A DNA stretch of 64,000 nt from Desulfocucumis sp964643075 (GTDB taxonomy: Bacteria > Bacillota > Desulfotomaculia > Desulfotomaculales > Desulfocucumaceae). A program made the position numbers and the translations under genes. How positions within the stretch are numbered: the stretch's first letter is position 1; each line of letters opens with the position of its first letter. Location: NCBI GenBank assembly GCA_964643075.1, contig CAZXQO010000010.1:38971-102970 (forward strand), in the 5' to 3' direction. The notes under the pieces are model-generated. The model had not been told where the DNA came from. It saw only the letters and a program-made list of their open reading frames with translations, and did not search any database. This document shows, piece by piece, positions 16,907 through 25,596 of the stretch.

Positions 16907-17455
16907 CTACTTCTTGCCTTTACCGCCGGCCTTACCCACCTTGCGGCGGATCCGTTCACCTTCGTATTTAATGCCTTTGCCCTTGTACGGCTCCGGCTCC
17001 CGGACAGCCCTTATGTTAGCGGCTAAGGCGCCTACCTTTTCCTTGTCCATACCTTTAACCACAACTTTAGTTGCAGCGGGTACATCAATCTCTAATCCTT
17101 CCGGGGGCGTAATCTCCACCGGGTGCGAGTATCCGACGGCCAGCACCAGTTTATTACCCTGCTTGGATGCCTTGTATCCTACACCGGTCAATTCCAGGTT
17201 CTTTTCAAAACCCTTGGTTACCCCGGTTACCATATTATTCAACAAGGTACGAGTCAAACCGTGCAGTGATTTGTGCAATCCGATTTCGGACGGTCTTTCC
17301 ACCTGCAGTATGCCATCTTCAACATGAACAATCATATCCCGGTGCAATTCCCTCTCCAGCACCCCTTTGGGCCCATTTACCCGCACGTTGTTGCCTTCGA
17401 TTATCACTTCCACACCCTGGGGCAGCGGAATGGGCTGTTTACCAATCCTGGACAT
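16907..17455 (-). CDS. rplF: 50S ribosomal protein L6
   Basis: L6 (182 aa) near the factor-binding site. It has two tandem L6 folds: SRIGKQPIPLPQGVEV at the N-terminus and the conserved EPYKGKGIKYEGERIRRKVGKAGGK at the C-terminus. ATG with GGAGGTG upstream. Between rpsH and rplR. Confidence 0.98.
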   Translation of the reverse strand: MSRIGKQPIPLPQGVEVIIEGNNVRVNGPKGVLERELHRDMIVHVEDGILQVERPSEIGLHKSLHGLTRTLLNNMVTGVTKGFEKNLELTGVGYKASKQGNKLVLAVGYSHPVEITPPEGLEIDVPAATKVVVKGMDKEKVGALAANIRAVREPEPYKGKGIKYEGERIRRKVGKAGGKGKK

Positions 17456-17547
17456 GCCTGCACCTCCTGTGTATCAGGCGCCGGACGATCGAACGCCGGA
17501 CGCCGGAAATTCTTATGCGTTCTTCGCTTATTATATAGTAAGTGCTG

Positions 17548-17946
17548 CTACCAAACGTAGCATATAACTTCTCCACCCAGACCAAGCTTCCTGGCCTGCT
17601 TATCCGACATAATCCCCCTGGAGGTGGAAATGACGGCCAACCCTAGACCCCCCAGCACCTTGGGGACAGCATCTTTGCGGGCGTAAACCCTGAGCCCCGG
17701 CTTGCTGATTCTTTTAATGCCGGTAATAACCCGCTCCTTGCTGGTGCCGTATTTTAAATAGACCCTTATTATACCCTGCTTGCCGTCAGCTACAAACTCG
17801 CATTCCTTGATAAAGCCCTCTTCCTTTAGAATATCGGCAATAGCCCTCTTCATTTTGGAGGCCGGAGCTTCCACTTTATCATGATAAACCGTGTTAGCGT
17901 TACGAATGCGTGTTAAGAAGTCGGCCACGGGATCAGTCATGACCAT
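17548..17946 (-). CDS. rpsH: 30S ribosomal protein S8
   Basis: S8 (132 aa), a central 16S rRNA binder and in many bacteria the translational repressor of the spc operon. Start TDPVADFLTRIRNANTVYHD, conserved end STSRGIMSDKQARKLGLGGEVICYVW. GGAGG lies 9 bases before the ATG at 17946; a second ATG six bases on is possible. Confidence 0.98.
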   Translation of the reverse strand: MVMTDPVADFLTRIRNANTVYHDKVEAPASKMKRAIADILKEEGFIKECEFVADGKQGIIRVYLKYGTSKERVITGIKRISKPGLRVYARKDAVPKVLGGLGLAVISTSRGIMSDKQARKLGLGGEVICYVW

Positions 17947-17967
17947 GCAATACTACCTCCTTCCAGA

Positions 17968-18153
17968 TTACCAACTGGCTTTGCGTACGCCCGGGATTTC
18001 ACCGCGGTAAGAAAGTTCCCTGAAGCATATTCTGCATATCCCGAATTTACGCATATATGCGTGGGGGCGCCCACACAGCTTGCATCTATTGTATTTGCGC
18101 ACAGTGAATTTGGGCTGGCGCAGACATTTGTTGATGATAGATTTTTTGGCCAC
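17968..18153 (-). CDS. rpsZ: 30S ribosomal protein S14, type Z (zinc-binding)
   Basis: Short S14 (61 aa) with the four-cysteine zinc site CKLCGRPHAYMRKFGICRIC and the ending RGEIPGVRKASW. This is the zinc-dependent form. The GTG at 18153 is preceded by GGAGGGGAGACG. A frame reaching 18207 would add an unrelated leader and overlook this ribosome site. Confidence 0.97.
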   Translation of the reverse strand: MAKKSIINKCLRQPKFTVRKYNRCKLCGRPHAYMRKFGICRICFRELSYRGEIPGVRKASW

Positions 18154-18302
18154 CGTCTCCCCTCCTTTTTCGGATTTAATACCAACGGATATGCCGGTAA
18201 CGTGCATTTTTTAGTTCTGCCGGTGCATTTTTCACTCGCAACCCTTCTTTAGCCCGTGGGTCTTTACGGTTACGAGACGGTCTTAGACCTGCAGCATCAA
18301 TA

Positions 18303-18845
18303 TTAAGCCGCCCGGAAAGGCATTCCCATAAGCTTTAACAGTTCCCTGGCTTCCTCGTCGGTACGGGCGGTGGTTACAAAAATAATATCCATTCCGCGAA
18401 CTTTATCGATTTTATCGTATTCAATTTCCGGAAAAATGAGCTGCTCTTTAACTCCCAGGCTATAGTTCCCCCTGCCGTCAAAAGATTTAGGGGAAACGCC
18501 GCGGAAGTCACGCACCCTGGGCAGGGCGATACTGAAAATTTTATCTGCAAAATGGTACATGCGGTCTCCCCTCAGGGTTACCTTGCAGCCAATTTTCATC
18601 CCCTGGCGCAACTTAAAGGCGGCAATGGATTTTTTCGCCTTGGTTACCACCGGACGCTGACCGGTAATGGTAGTAAGATCGCCAACTGCAGCATCCATTA
18701 TTTTGCTGTTTTGAATAGCTTCGCCCACACCCATGTTTACCACTATTTTTTCAAGCCTGGGCACCTGCATGATATTTTCATAGCCAAATTTTTTCATCAT
18801 GGCATCGACTACCTGGGTCCTATACTTTTCCTTGAGCCTTGACAC
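18303..18845 (-). CDS. rplE: 50S ribosomal protein L5
   Basis: L5 (180 aa), binds 5S rRNA and contacts P-site tRNA and S13. Sequence SRLKEKYRTQVVDAMMKKFGY, PRLEKIVVNMGVGEA, AFKLRQGMKIGCKVTLRG and the C-terminal MDIIFVTTARTDEEARELL. The GTG at 18845 follows GGAAGGAGG by 8 bases. An in-frame upstream extension to 18935 has no family similarity. Confidence 0.97.
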   Translation of the reverse strand: MSRLKEKYRTQVVDAMMKKFGYENIMQVPRLEKIVVNMGVGEAIQNSKIMDAAVGDLTTITGQRPVVTKAKKSIAAFKLRQGMKIGCKVTLRGDRMYHFADKIFSIALPRVRDFRGVSPKSFDGRGNYSLGVKEQLIFPEIEYDKIDKVRGMDIIFVTTARTDEEARELLKLMGMPFRAA

Positions 18846-18948
18846 CAAAATTCCCTCCTTCCGAACGGGACAGCTACTGATGTTAAAATTGTCCCCTTTG
18901 TACTGATTTGTATTTTGGAAGGTTTGTGTCCCCATTCCTAATCACGGG

Positions 18949-19269
18949 TTAACCCAGCACCTCTCCGCACTGCTTGCATACCCGCACCTTTTTCCCGTCT
19001 TCCAAAAACTTTTTGCTGATTCTGGTGGTTTTGTTGCACTTATTGCAGTACAACAAAACGTTTGAGCTATGAATGGGCGCTTCCTTTTCCACAATGCCGC
19101 CTTGGGGCATCTTTTGCGTTGGTTTGGTATGGCGCTTGACCACGTTAATATCTTCAACAATTACCCGGCTCTTATCCGGCTGAACGGATACCACTTTGCC
19201 CTTTTTGCCTTTGTTTTTGCCGGATATGACCATAACAGTGTCGCCTGTTCTGACGTGGATCTTGGGCAT
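18949..19269 (-). CDS. rplX: 50S ribosomal protein L24
   Basis: L24 (106 aa), an assembly initiator at the exit-tunnel rim. KOW motif VRTGDTVMVISGKNKGKKGKVV, then INVVKRHTKP. The C-terminal part has a CNKC...CKQC four-cysteine pattern seen in Firmicute L24, probably a zinc site. ATG start with GGGAGGTG upstream. Confidence 0.97.
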   Translation of the reverse strand: MPKIHVRTGDTVMVISGKNKGKKGKVVSVQPDKSRVIVEDINVVKRHTKPTQKMPQGGIVEKEAPIHSSNVLLYCNKCNKTTRISKKFLEDGKKVRVCKQCGEVLG

Positions 19270-19295
19270 TTATTTCGCACCTCCCTTTACGGACG

Positions 19296-19313
19296 CCGGG
19301 TGCCAGACACCGG
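19296..19313. repeat. short REP-like palindrome
   Basis: CCGGGTGCCAGACACCGG between rplN and rplX is an almost perfect palindrome. It resembles the GGTGCCAGGCACC palindrome at 51499 and may belong to the same class of REP-like sequences. Confidence 0.4.
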
Positions 19314-19375
19314 TCGTCGGGTAGGAATTTATAAACTTCTGGAACCACTTATGCTGAATTATAATAAGCATCGCG

Positions 19376-19744
19376 TTACAGCACTTCGGGCGCCAGTGAA
19401 ACTATTTTCATAAAATCACGGTCGCGCAATTCCCGTGCCACGGGCCCGAAAATACGAGTACCTCTTGGACTTTTATCGTCCTTTATTACTACTGCGGCAT
19501 TCTCGTCAAATTTAATGTAGGATCCGTCCGGTCGCGGCACTTCCTTTACGGTGCGCACAACCACACACTTCACCACATCACCTTTCTTAACAACGCCGCC
19601 TGGCGTGGCTTCTTTAACAGAGCAAACAATAATATCCCCCACGCTGGCGTAACGGCGCAGGGCTCCGCCCAGTACCTTTATACACATGAGCTTGCGGGCC
19701 CCGGTATTATCAGCTACTTTTAGAACCGTTTGTACCTGAATCAA
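19376..19744 (-). CDS. rplN: 50S ribosomal protein L14
   Basis: L14 (122 aa) at the subunit interface. IQVQTVLKVADNTGARKLMCIKVLGG, VKKGDVVKCVVVRT and the ending RDFMKIVSLAPEVL are conserved. TTG start about 10 bases after GGGAGG. First gene of the spc operon proper, following rpsQ. Confidence 0.98.
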   Translation of the reverse strand: MIQVQTVLKVADNTGARKLMCIKVLGGALRRYASVGDIIVCSVKEATPGGVVKKGDVVKCVVVRTVKEVPRPDGSYIKFDENAAVVIKDDKSPRGTRIFGPVARELRDRDFMKIVSLAPEVL

Positions 19745-19850
19745 GCTTCTTCAACCTCCCTTCGGCTAGCTCTTTCCGGGGAACGATGGTTGCGTTTTAT
19801 ACGTCTAAGGCATTCCCCTGATTAGCCTCACGCTGAAATAATGCTTGGGA

Positions 19851-20114
19851 TTATATCTGTTCGGCCCGTTCCAGTATTTCAACTATTCTCCAGCGCTTTT
19901 CCTTGGAGAGAGGCCTGGTTTCCATAATCCTGACCTTATCGCCAATGCGGCAGGAATTTTCCTCGTCATGGGCTTTGAGTTTTTTGGTGCGCCTGATGGT
20001 ACGCTGGTACAGTGCATGCCGGACCAGTGTTTCCACGGACACTACCACGGTCTTATCCATTTTATCGCTGACCACCAGGCCAGTACGGGTTTTACGCAAA
20101 TTGCGGCCTTCCAC
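19851..20114 (-). CDS. rpsQ: 30S ribosomal protein S17
   Basis: S17 (87 aa), an OB-fold 16S rRNA-binding protein. RNLRKTRTGLVVSDKMDKTVVVSVE and IGDKVRIMETRPLSKEKRWRIVEILERA are typical. GTG start. Last gene of the S10 operon after rpmC. Confidence 0.98.
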   Translation of the reverse strand: MEGRNLRKTRTGLVVSDKMDKTVVVSVETLVRHALYQRTIRRTKKLKAHDEENSCRIGDKVRIMETRPLSKEKRWRIVEILERAEQI

Positions 20115-20135
20115 TAAACTACCTCCTTTGCCGGT

Positions 20136-20339
20136 CTAAGCCTGCCGGATGTCTAATTCCCGCTGGCGTTGAATTGTCTTCACCCGGGCAATGTTACGGC
20201 GTACTTCTTTTATTCTCATGGGATTATCCAGTTGCCCGGTTGCCAGCCGGAATCTCAGCTTAAAAAGTTCGTCCTTGGAATCATCTATTTTTTTCTTCAA
20301 TTCCTCGTCGGTCATCTCTACTAGCTCTTTAACTTTCAT
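20136..20339 (-). CDS. rpmC: 50S ribosomal protein L29
   Basis: L29 (67 aa), a helical hairpin near the exit tunnel. MKVKELVEMTDEELKKKIDD, LFKLRFRLATGQLDNP and IKEVRRNIARVKTI match the family. The ATG at 20339 overlaps the rplP end by 11 bases; GGTGAGG lies just upstream. Confidence 0.97.
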   Translation of the reverse strand: MKVKELVEMTDEELKKKIDDSKDELFKLRFRLATGQLDNPMRIKEVRRNIARVKTIQRQRELDIRQA

Positions 20340-20760
20340 TTGCCTCACCCACTTCCCCGCGTTTAACAAACTTCGTCTTGATGGGCAACTTGTGAGACGC
20401 TAAACGCATCGCTTCCCTGGCAATCTCTTCACTAACCCCTGCCAGTTCAAATAGTATCCGGCCCGGTTTTACCACGGCCACCCAGTATTCAGGAGCACCC
20501 TTACCGCTACCCATCCTGGTTTCAGCGGGCTTCTGGGTAATGGGCCTATCTGGAAAAATTCTAATCCATACTTTCCCGCCACGTTTGATATAACGTGTCA
20601 TGGCAATACGGGCTGCCTCAATCTGCCTGCTGGTAATCCAGGCTGCTTCCAGCGCCTGCAAGCCAAATTCACCGAATCCTATATCCGTGCCGCCCTTCGC
20701 CTTGCCGGCGAGATCGGGGCGGTGCTGTTTACGATATTTAACCCTCTTAGGTATAAGCAT
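20329..20760 (-). CDS. rplP: 50S ribosomal protein L16
   Basis: L16 (143 aa), positions A-site tRNA. MLIPKRVKYRKQHRPDLAGK, the RGGKVWIRIFPDRPITQKPAETRMGSGKGAPEYWVAVVKPG core and the C-terminal AMRLASHKLPIKTKFV are diagnostic. Overlaps rpmC by 11 bases; six bases after rpsC. Confidence 0.98.
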   Translation of the reverse strand: MLIPKRVKYRKQHRPDLAGKAKGGTDIGFGEFGLQALEAAWITSRQIEAARIAMTRYIKRGGKVWIRIFPDRPITQKPAETRMGSGKGAPEYWVAVVKPGRILFELAGVSEEIAREAMRLASHKLPIKTKFVKRGEVGEANES

Positions 20761-20766
20761 TTGAGC

Positions 20767-21435
20767 CTATTCGCCTCCTTGACCGGCAGCCGGCCTAACC
20801 TTTGCTGCTGGCAGTACTTCTCCTTTATATATCCAGACTTTAATGCCGATTTTACCGTAGGTGGTATTGGCTTCCGCAGTGCCGTAATCAACATCCGCGC
20901 GCAGTGTGTGCAGGGGAACCTTGCCCTCACTGTACCACTCTCTGCGGGCGATTTCCGCACCTGCCAGCCTGCCGCCGCAGGCGATTTTTATGCCCTTGGC
21001 CCCGGATTTCATAGAACGGGAAACAGCCTGTTTCATGGCCCTGCGGAAGGCTGTCCTTTTTTCAATCTGAGCGGCCACATTCTCTGCCACAAGCTGTGCG
21101 TCCAATTCCGGCACCTTGATTTCAGCTATATTAACGTGTACCTGTTTGCCGGTCATTTTTTCCAGCGTTTTACGGAGGTTTTCCACTTCAGTTCCGCCAC
21201 GGCCGATTACTATGCCGGGTTTGGCTGTGTGTATAGTAATTTTCAGCCTGTTGGCTGCTCTTTCAATTTGGATGCGGGAAATGCCGGATTGGTAAAGCCT
21301 TTTTTTAATATACTCACGGATTTTTACATCCTCTTGAAGGAGAGAAGCAAAATCTTTCTTCGAAGCAAACCATTTCCCTTCCCAGTCCTTGATAATGCCG
21401 ATGCGCAATCCTTTCGGATGTACCTTTTGCCCCAC
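20767..21435 (-). CDS. rpsC: 30S ribosomal protein S3
   Basis: S3 (222 aa), part of the mRNA entry helicase. It has MGQKVHPKGLRIGIIKDWEGKW, a KH domain (AKPGIVIGRGGTEVENLRKTL) and the C-terminal GAKGIKIACGGRLAGAEIARREWYSEGKVPLHTLRADVDYG. GTG start. Between rplV and rplP. Confidence 0.98.
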   Translation of the reverse strand: MGQKVHPKGLRIGIIKDWEGKWFASKKDFASLLQEDVKIREYIKKRLYQSGISRIQIERAANRLKITIHTAKPGIVIGRGGTEVENLRKTLEKMTGKQVHVNIAEIKVPELDAQLVAENVAAQIEKRTAFRRAMKQAVSRSMKSGAKGIKIACGGRLAGAEIARREWYSEGKVPLHTLRADVDYGTAEANTTYGKIGIKVWIYKGEVLPAAKVRPAAGQGGE

Positions 21436-21447
21436 GCTAACCCTCCT

Positions 21448-21801
21448 TTATTTTGCGTTTTTCTCCCTTACCACCACTGTTATGTGGCTGGTGCGCTTAC
21501 GCAGTACATCTGCCCGCCCCATGGCTCTGGCCTGAAAACGCTTGATGGTCGGTCCTTGATCTACATAGCACTCAGCAACGTACAGGCTATCCTTATCCAT
21601 TTCATAATTATGCTCGGCATTAGCAGCAGCAGATTTGACAACCTTTGCTATCGGTGTGGAAGCCCTTTTCGGCATGTATTTCAGTATCGCCAAAGCTTCA
21701 CGAACATCCTTACCCCGGATCAGGTCCACCACCTGGCGCACCTTGCGCGGGGAGATACGGATGTATCTGGCTATAGCTTTGGCTTCGGCATTGTCTGCCA
21801 T
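21448..21801 (-). CDS. rplV: 50S ribosomal protein L22
   Basis: L22 (117 aa), lines the exit tunnel. EAKAIARYIRISPRKVRQVVDLIRGKDV at the N-terminus and the tunnel hairpin with FQARAMGRADVLRKRTSHITVVV at the C-terminus are characteristic. Between rpsS and rpsC. Confidence 0.98.
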   Translation of the reverse strand: MADNAEAKAIARYIRISPRKVRQVVDLIRGKDVREALAILKYMPKRASTPIAKVVKSAAANAEHNYEMDKDSLYVAECYVDQGPTIKRFQARAMGRADVLRKRTSHITVVVREKNAK

Positions 21802-21825
21802 TTGTATACCCCCTTCGTCCAGCGC

Positions 21826-22110
21826 TTACTTTAACGCAGAAGACCTCTCGGTATGGTGCCCGTGGCCCCTGAACATCCTGGTAGGGGCAAATTCTCCAAG
21901 CTTATGGCCCACCATATCTTCCGTAACATATACCGGGACATGCTTGCGGCCATCGTGCACGGCCAGGGTATGGCCTATCATTTCGGGGAATATGGTGGAA
22001 CGTCGGGACCATGTTTTAATCACCCTTTTGTCCCCTGAAGCATTCATACCTTGGATCTTATTCAGCAACTTCTCATCGCAGTAAGGCCCTTTTTTTAGGG
22101 AACGGCCCAT
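21826..22110 (-). CDS. rpsS: 30S ribosomal protein S19
   Basis: S19 (94 aa) of the 30S head. GRSLKKGPYCDEKLL, KTWSRRSTIFPEMIGHTLAVHDGRKHVPVYV and MVGHKLGEFAPTRMFRGH are conserved. Between rplB and rplV. Confidence 0.98.
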   Translation of the reverse strand: MGRSLKKGPYCDEKLLNKIQGMNASGDKRVIKTWSRRSTIFPEMIGHTLAVHDGRKHVPVYVTEDMVGHKLGEFAPTRMFRGHGHHTERSSALK

Positions 22111-22199
22111 TTATTAGCCTCCTTTCATTCCATAATCGAATGAACGTTATATAAAATTGATTTATTGCAGTCTTTCGGATCTTAGGAAAAAGCCCTGCC

Positions 22200-23024
22200 C
22201 TACTTGGTCCGCCGTTTCACGATCATCTTATCGCTGGGCTTTTTCTTCCTGGTTCTGGCGCCAAGAGCTGGTTTGCCCCATGGTGTAACAGGGTTCCGGC
22301 CTATGGGGGAGCGGCCCTCACCACCGCCGTGGGGGTGGTCCACAGGGTTCATAACTACGCCTCTGACCGTAGGCCTGATACCCATCCAGCGTTTTCGCCC
22401 GGCTTTACCAATGGTTATGTTTTCGTGATCCACATTACCCACCTGGCCGATAGTGGCCCGGCATTCCTGCAGCAATAGCCTCATTTCCCCCGAGGGCATG
22501 CGTATATTGGCGTATTTACCTTCCTTGGCCATCAACTGTGCCGAGGTACCGGCTGAACGGACCAGTTGTCCCCCGCCATTGGGATACATTTCTATATTGT
22601 GAATCATGGTGCCCACCGGAATATTTTTCAAGGGAAGAGCATTTCCCACCTTGATATCAGCACCTGGCCCGGAAACCACTGTCATACCCACTGCCAACCC
22701 CATAGGTGCCAGGATGTAGCGTTTTTCACCGTCGGCATAGTTTAGCAGTGCTATACGGGCCGAGCGGTTGGGATCATATTCAATGGAAGCTACTTTGGCC
22801 GGGATGACATCCTTATTTCTTTTAAAATCAATAATACGGTACTGCCTTTTATGCCCGCCACCACGGTGTCTTACCGTAAGCCTGCCCTGTTTATTGCGAC
22901 CACCTGATTTCTTCAGTGGCTCCAACAGGGATTTTTCAGGTTTAGCGGTGGTAAGTTCATCAAAAGCCGAAACGGTGACGAACCGGCGGCCCGGTGAAGT
23001 AGGCTTGAACTTCTTGATAGCCAC
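22200..23024 (-). CDS. rplB: 50S ribosomal protein L2
   Basis: L2 (274 aa), required for subunit joining and peptidyl transfer. KKFKPTSPGRRFVTVSAFDE, GGRNKQGRLTVRHRGGGHKRQYR and the C-terminal VMNPVDHPHGGGEGRSPIGR with the functionally important His are intact. GTG start. Confidence 0.98.
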   Translation of the reverse strand: MAIKKFKPTSPGRRFVTVSAFDELTTAKPEKSLLEPLKKSGGRNKQGRLTVRHRGGGHKRQYRIIDFKRNKDVIPAKVASIEYDPNRSARIALLNYADGEKRYILAPMGLAVGMTVVSGPGADIKVGNALPLKNIPVGTMIHNIEMYPNGGGQLVRSAGTSAQLMAKEGKYANIRMPSGEMRLLLQECRATIGQVGNVDHENITIGKAGRKRWMGIRPTVRGVVMNPVDHPHGGGEGRSPIGRNPVTPWGKPALGARTRKKKPSDKMIVKRRTK

Positions 23025-23146
23025 CTTCTATTACCTCCTTATATTCCTGCCCTACAACTCAACCGCCAGCTTTCAGCCGGGATAAACTCTTCAATCCCGT
23101 TTACTGAGGCCCGAGGACTGACTTTTCGAAAAGGGACAGGCCGGTT

Positions 23147-23434
23147 CTATACTCCTTCAAACAATTCTATCTTGTCCCCTTCTTTAAGGGTGACGATGGC
23201 CTTTTTATAATCAGGCGTCCTGCCCAGAACTTTCCTGACCCGGCGCAGTTTGCCCTTATACCGCATAGTGTGTACTTTCTTGACCTTTACCTTGAAAAGC
23301 TCTTCCACGGCTTTTTTAATTTCAACCTTGTTGGCCTTAAGGTCAACGATAAAGGTGAATTTGTTTTCAGCTTGCAGGGCCATGCTTTTCTCGGTTACCA
23401 CAGGTCTTTTTAGTATATCCCTCGGATCTTTCAT
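23147..23434 (-). CDS. rplW: 50S ribosomal protein L23
   Basis: L23 (95 aa), docking site for trigger factor and SRP at the tunnel exit. DPRDILKRPVVTEKSM, NKFTFIVDLKANKVEIKKAVEELFKVKVKKV and GRTPDYKKAIVTL are typical. Its ATG overlaps the rplD stop (ATGA), so the two are translationally coupled. Confidence 0.98.
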   Translation of the reverse strand: MKDPRDILKRPVVTEKSMALQAENKFTFIVDLKANKVEIKKAVEELFKVKVKKVHTMRYKGKLRRVRKVLGRTPDYKKAIVTLKEGDKIELFEGV

Positions 23435-24057
23435 TGTGCAAGCACCTCCTCTACCCTGGTTACTGCTTCCTTGGTTATAACCAGAGTATTGTGTGCCAGA
23501 ATATCATATACATTCAGCCAACTGGCCGCCACCGGCTTTATCCCGGGGATATTGCGGGCGGATTTAACTACATTTTCATCGGTGCTGTCAATAACTACCA
23601 GGGCCTTGTTATTTACCTTGAGATTATTAAGTATGCGGGCCATTTCCCTGGTTTTGGGGTGCTCCATTTTTAATTCATCCAGCACCACTATATTGCCTTC
23701 CTCAACCTTGGAGGAGAGTGCTGATCTCATGGCCAGGCGCCTTACTTTCTTGGGCAGCCTGATGCTGTAGTCCCTGGGGTGTGGACCGAAAACCACGCCG
23801 CCGCCACGCCAGATAGGTGAGCGTGTGCTGCCGTGCCTGGCCCTACCGGTACCTTTCTGGCGCCAGGGCTTTTTACCGCCACCAGCAACCTCTGACCTTG
23901 TTTTAGTGTCGTGTGTACCCCTTCTTTGACCGGCCAGATGCGCAACCACGGCGTCATGCAAAACGGACCGGTGCACGGAAACACCGAAGACACTGTCATT
24001 TAAATCTATTTCCCCCACCTGATCTCCGTTTATGTTGTATAAAACAACTTTAGGCAT
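23431..24057 (-). CDS. rplD: 50S ribosomal protein L4
   Basis: L4 (208 aa); its loop reaches the tunnel constriction (GGGKKPWRQKGTGRARHGSTRSPIWRGGGVVFGP). Start MPKVVLYNINGDQVGEIDLN at ATG 24057, preceded by AGGAGGAACTTAT. A longer in-frame reading runs into the repeat block at 24078-24305 and is not supported. The gap to rplC, normally very short, is 256 bases here. Confidence 0.97.
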   Translation of the reverse strand: MPKVVLYNINGDQVGEIDLNDSVFGVSVHRSVLHDAVVAHLAGQRRGTHDTKTRSEVAGGGKKPWRQKGTGRARHGSTRSPIWRGGGVVFGPHPRDYSIRLPKKVRRLAMRSALSSKVEEGNIVVLDELKMEHPKTREMARILNNLKVNNKALVVIDSTDENVVKSARNIPGIKPVAASWLNVYDILAHNTLVITKEAVTRVEEVLAQ

Positions 24058-24077
24058 ATAAGTTCCTCCTACAAAGG

Positions 24078-24305
24078 TATGGGGACACACCTTCTTGGCT
24101 TGGACAGTCCCCCTACTTTTGAACAAATTCACGAAGGAATGTCCCCAATTGGTGTATGGGGCCACACCTTCTTAACTTGGACAGATCCCCTATTTTTGAA
24201 CAAATTCACGAAGGAATGTCCCCAATTGGTGTATGGGGCCACATCTTCTTAGCTTGGACAGATCCCCTATTTTTGAACAAATTCATGAAGGAAAGTCCCA
24301 ATTTA
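24078..24305. repeat. three tandem 77-bp units of the GGGGACA/TGTCCCC repeat family
   Basis: Three direct repeats with a period of exactly 77 bases (starts at 24078, 24155, 24232). Each begins TATGGGG.CACA.CTTCTT and ends GAAGGAA.GTCCCAATT. Unit ends match the inverted ends of dispersed elements at 37815, 43337, 45337 and 63958. They lie within the S10 operon between rplC and rplD and contain no gene. Confidence 0.85.
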
Positions 24306-24313
24306 AGCCGCCT

Positions 24314-24946
24314 CTATTGCATGGCCTTGACGCTGTCCTTGATCATTACAAGACTCCCTTTGGGACCCGGGACAGCACCTTTTATCGCCAGCAAGTTGCG
24401 CTCCGGATCTACCCTTACCACTTCAAGGTTCTGCACGGTGACCCTTGCGGAGCCATGATGACCCGGCAATTTACGTCCCTTAAAAACCCTGGCCGGACCT
24501 TTTGCTCCGAGGGAGCCCGGACGCCGGTGGTATTTCGAGCCGTGAGCCATGGGTCCGCGGTGGAAGCCATGACGCTTGATGCCTCCGGAAAAACCCTTCC
24601 CTTTGGAAGTACCTACCACGTCAACCTTTTCACCAGGGGTGAACACGTCGGCCTTAATTTCCTGGCCTACCTGATAATTCTCAAAATCGTCCAGCTTAAA
24701 CTCTTTCAAAATTCTTAACGGGCGAACAGCAGCCTTGCTAAAATGACCCTTAATTGGTTTATTAAACAATCTTTCACGCTTTTCACCGAAGCCCACCTGC
24801 ACGGCGCCGTAACCATCACGTTCAGGAGTTTTCTTTTGTACTACGTAGCAAGGGCCGGCCTCGATTACAGTAACCGGTACAGACAGCCCAGTATCGGTAA
24901 ACAATTGGGTCATGCCAATCTTTTTGCCGAGAATTCCTTTTTTCAT
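24314..24946 (-). CDS. rplC: 50S ribosomal protein L3
   Basis: L3 (210 aa), one of two assembly initiators of the 50S subunit. MKKGILGKKIGMTQLF, then the extended loop with SKGKGFSGGIKRHGFHRGPMAHGSKYHRRPGSLG and GRKLPGHHGSARVTVQN. The ATG at 24946 is 8 bases after GGAGG; a GTG nine bases upstream overlaps that site. Confidence 0.97.
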   Translation of the reverse strand: MKKGILGKKIGMTQLFTDTGLSVPVTVIEAGPCYVVQKKTPERDGYGAVQVGFGEKRERLFNKPIKGHFSKAAVRPLRILKEFKLDDFENYQVGQEIKADVFTPGEKVDVVGTSKGKGFSGGIKRHGFHRGPMAHGSKYHRRPGSLGAKGPARVFKGRKLPGHHGSARVTVQNLEVVRVDPERNLLAIKGAVPGPKGSLVMIKDSVKAMQ

Positions 24947-25090
24947 ATCCTGCACCTCCAGTGCCGGCCGAAAGAAAGCGGTTCACTTTTTTGTGGTGTG
25001 AACATTACTTTCGGAAACACAATCTTTACGTTTAGATCACAGTTTTTTTAACATAAACTGGTTTAACGATTATGCCGCAACTATCCACTA

Positions 25091-25399
25091 TTAAAGTTTA
25101 ATTTCGATATCCACACCGGCTGGCAAATCCAGGCGCATTAAAGCGTCCACGGTTTTTGGAGTGGGCTCAAGGATGTCGATAAGGCGCTTATGTGTCCTCA
25201 TTTCGAACTGCTCCCGGGAGTCCTTATTTACATGGGGTGAACGCAATATCGTGTAAATATTCTTTTCCGTGGGCAGTGGAATAGGCCCGGCTACTGAAGC
25301 CCCGGTCCTTTTTGCTGTATCCACTATTTTCTGTGCCGACTGGTCCAGCATATTGTGATCATACGCTTTCAGCCGAATTCTGATTTTTTGACTCTTCAA
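25091..25399 (-). CDS. rpsJ: 30S ribosomal protein S10 (NusE)
   Basis: S10 (102 aa), also the NusE antitermination partner of NusB. QKIRIRLKAYDHNMLDQSAQKIVDTAKRTGA, GPIPLPTEKNIYTILRSPHVNKDSREQFEMRTHKRLIDI are conserved. TTG start after GGGAGG. First gene of the S10 operon, about 190 bases after tuf copy 1. Confidence 0.98.
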   Translation of the reverse strand: MKSQKIRIRLKAYDHNMLDQSAQKIVDTAKRTGASVAGPIPLPTEKNIYTILRSPHVNKDSREQFEMRTHKRLIDILEPTPKTVDALMRLDLPAGVDIEIKL

Positions 25400-25457
25400 T
25401 CCTTATTAACCTCCCTTCGCCGTCAAGCAAATCTCAGAGGCAAGCGATCATACTGAG

Positions 25458-25484
25458 GCGGGAGGCGGAATGTTCCGCTCCCGC
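25458..25484 (-). other. strong hairpin between tuf and rpsJ
   Basis: GCGGGAGCGGAACATTCCGCCTCCCGC forms a 12-bp stem with one mismatch and a tiny loop. It has no U tract, so it is not a standard terminator. It could be a processing site or part of an S10 leader. Confidence 0.5.
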
Positions 25485-25596
25485 TGGCATTTATCCTTAT
25501 AAAACCCGCAGGCCCCCTTCTGTTGGAAGGTCCCCTGACAACGGGTCTCTCACTTGCCGGTAGTTTACAACCATGCAAGCGCAATTATTATATACG

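Noticed and set aside
20722..21834. 370-codon plus-strand open frame
   Set aside because: It is antisense to rpsC, rplV and rplP across their full lengths, has no family similarity, and follows from the codon bias of the real genes.
24078..24305. CRISPR-like array
   Set aside because: Period is 77 bases with no separate spacer sequences and only three units; no cas genes in the window.
24156..24458. Plus-strand frame with an internally repeated protein sequence
   Set aside because: The repetition is a direct result of the 77-bp tandem DNA repeats and the frame then runs antisense into rplC.
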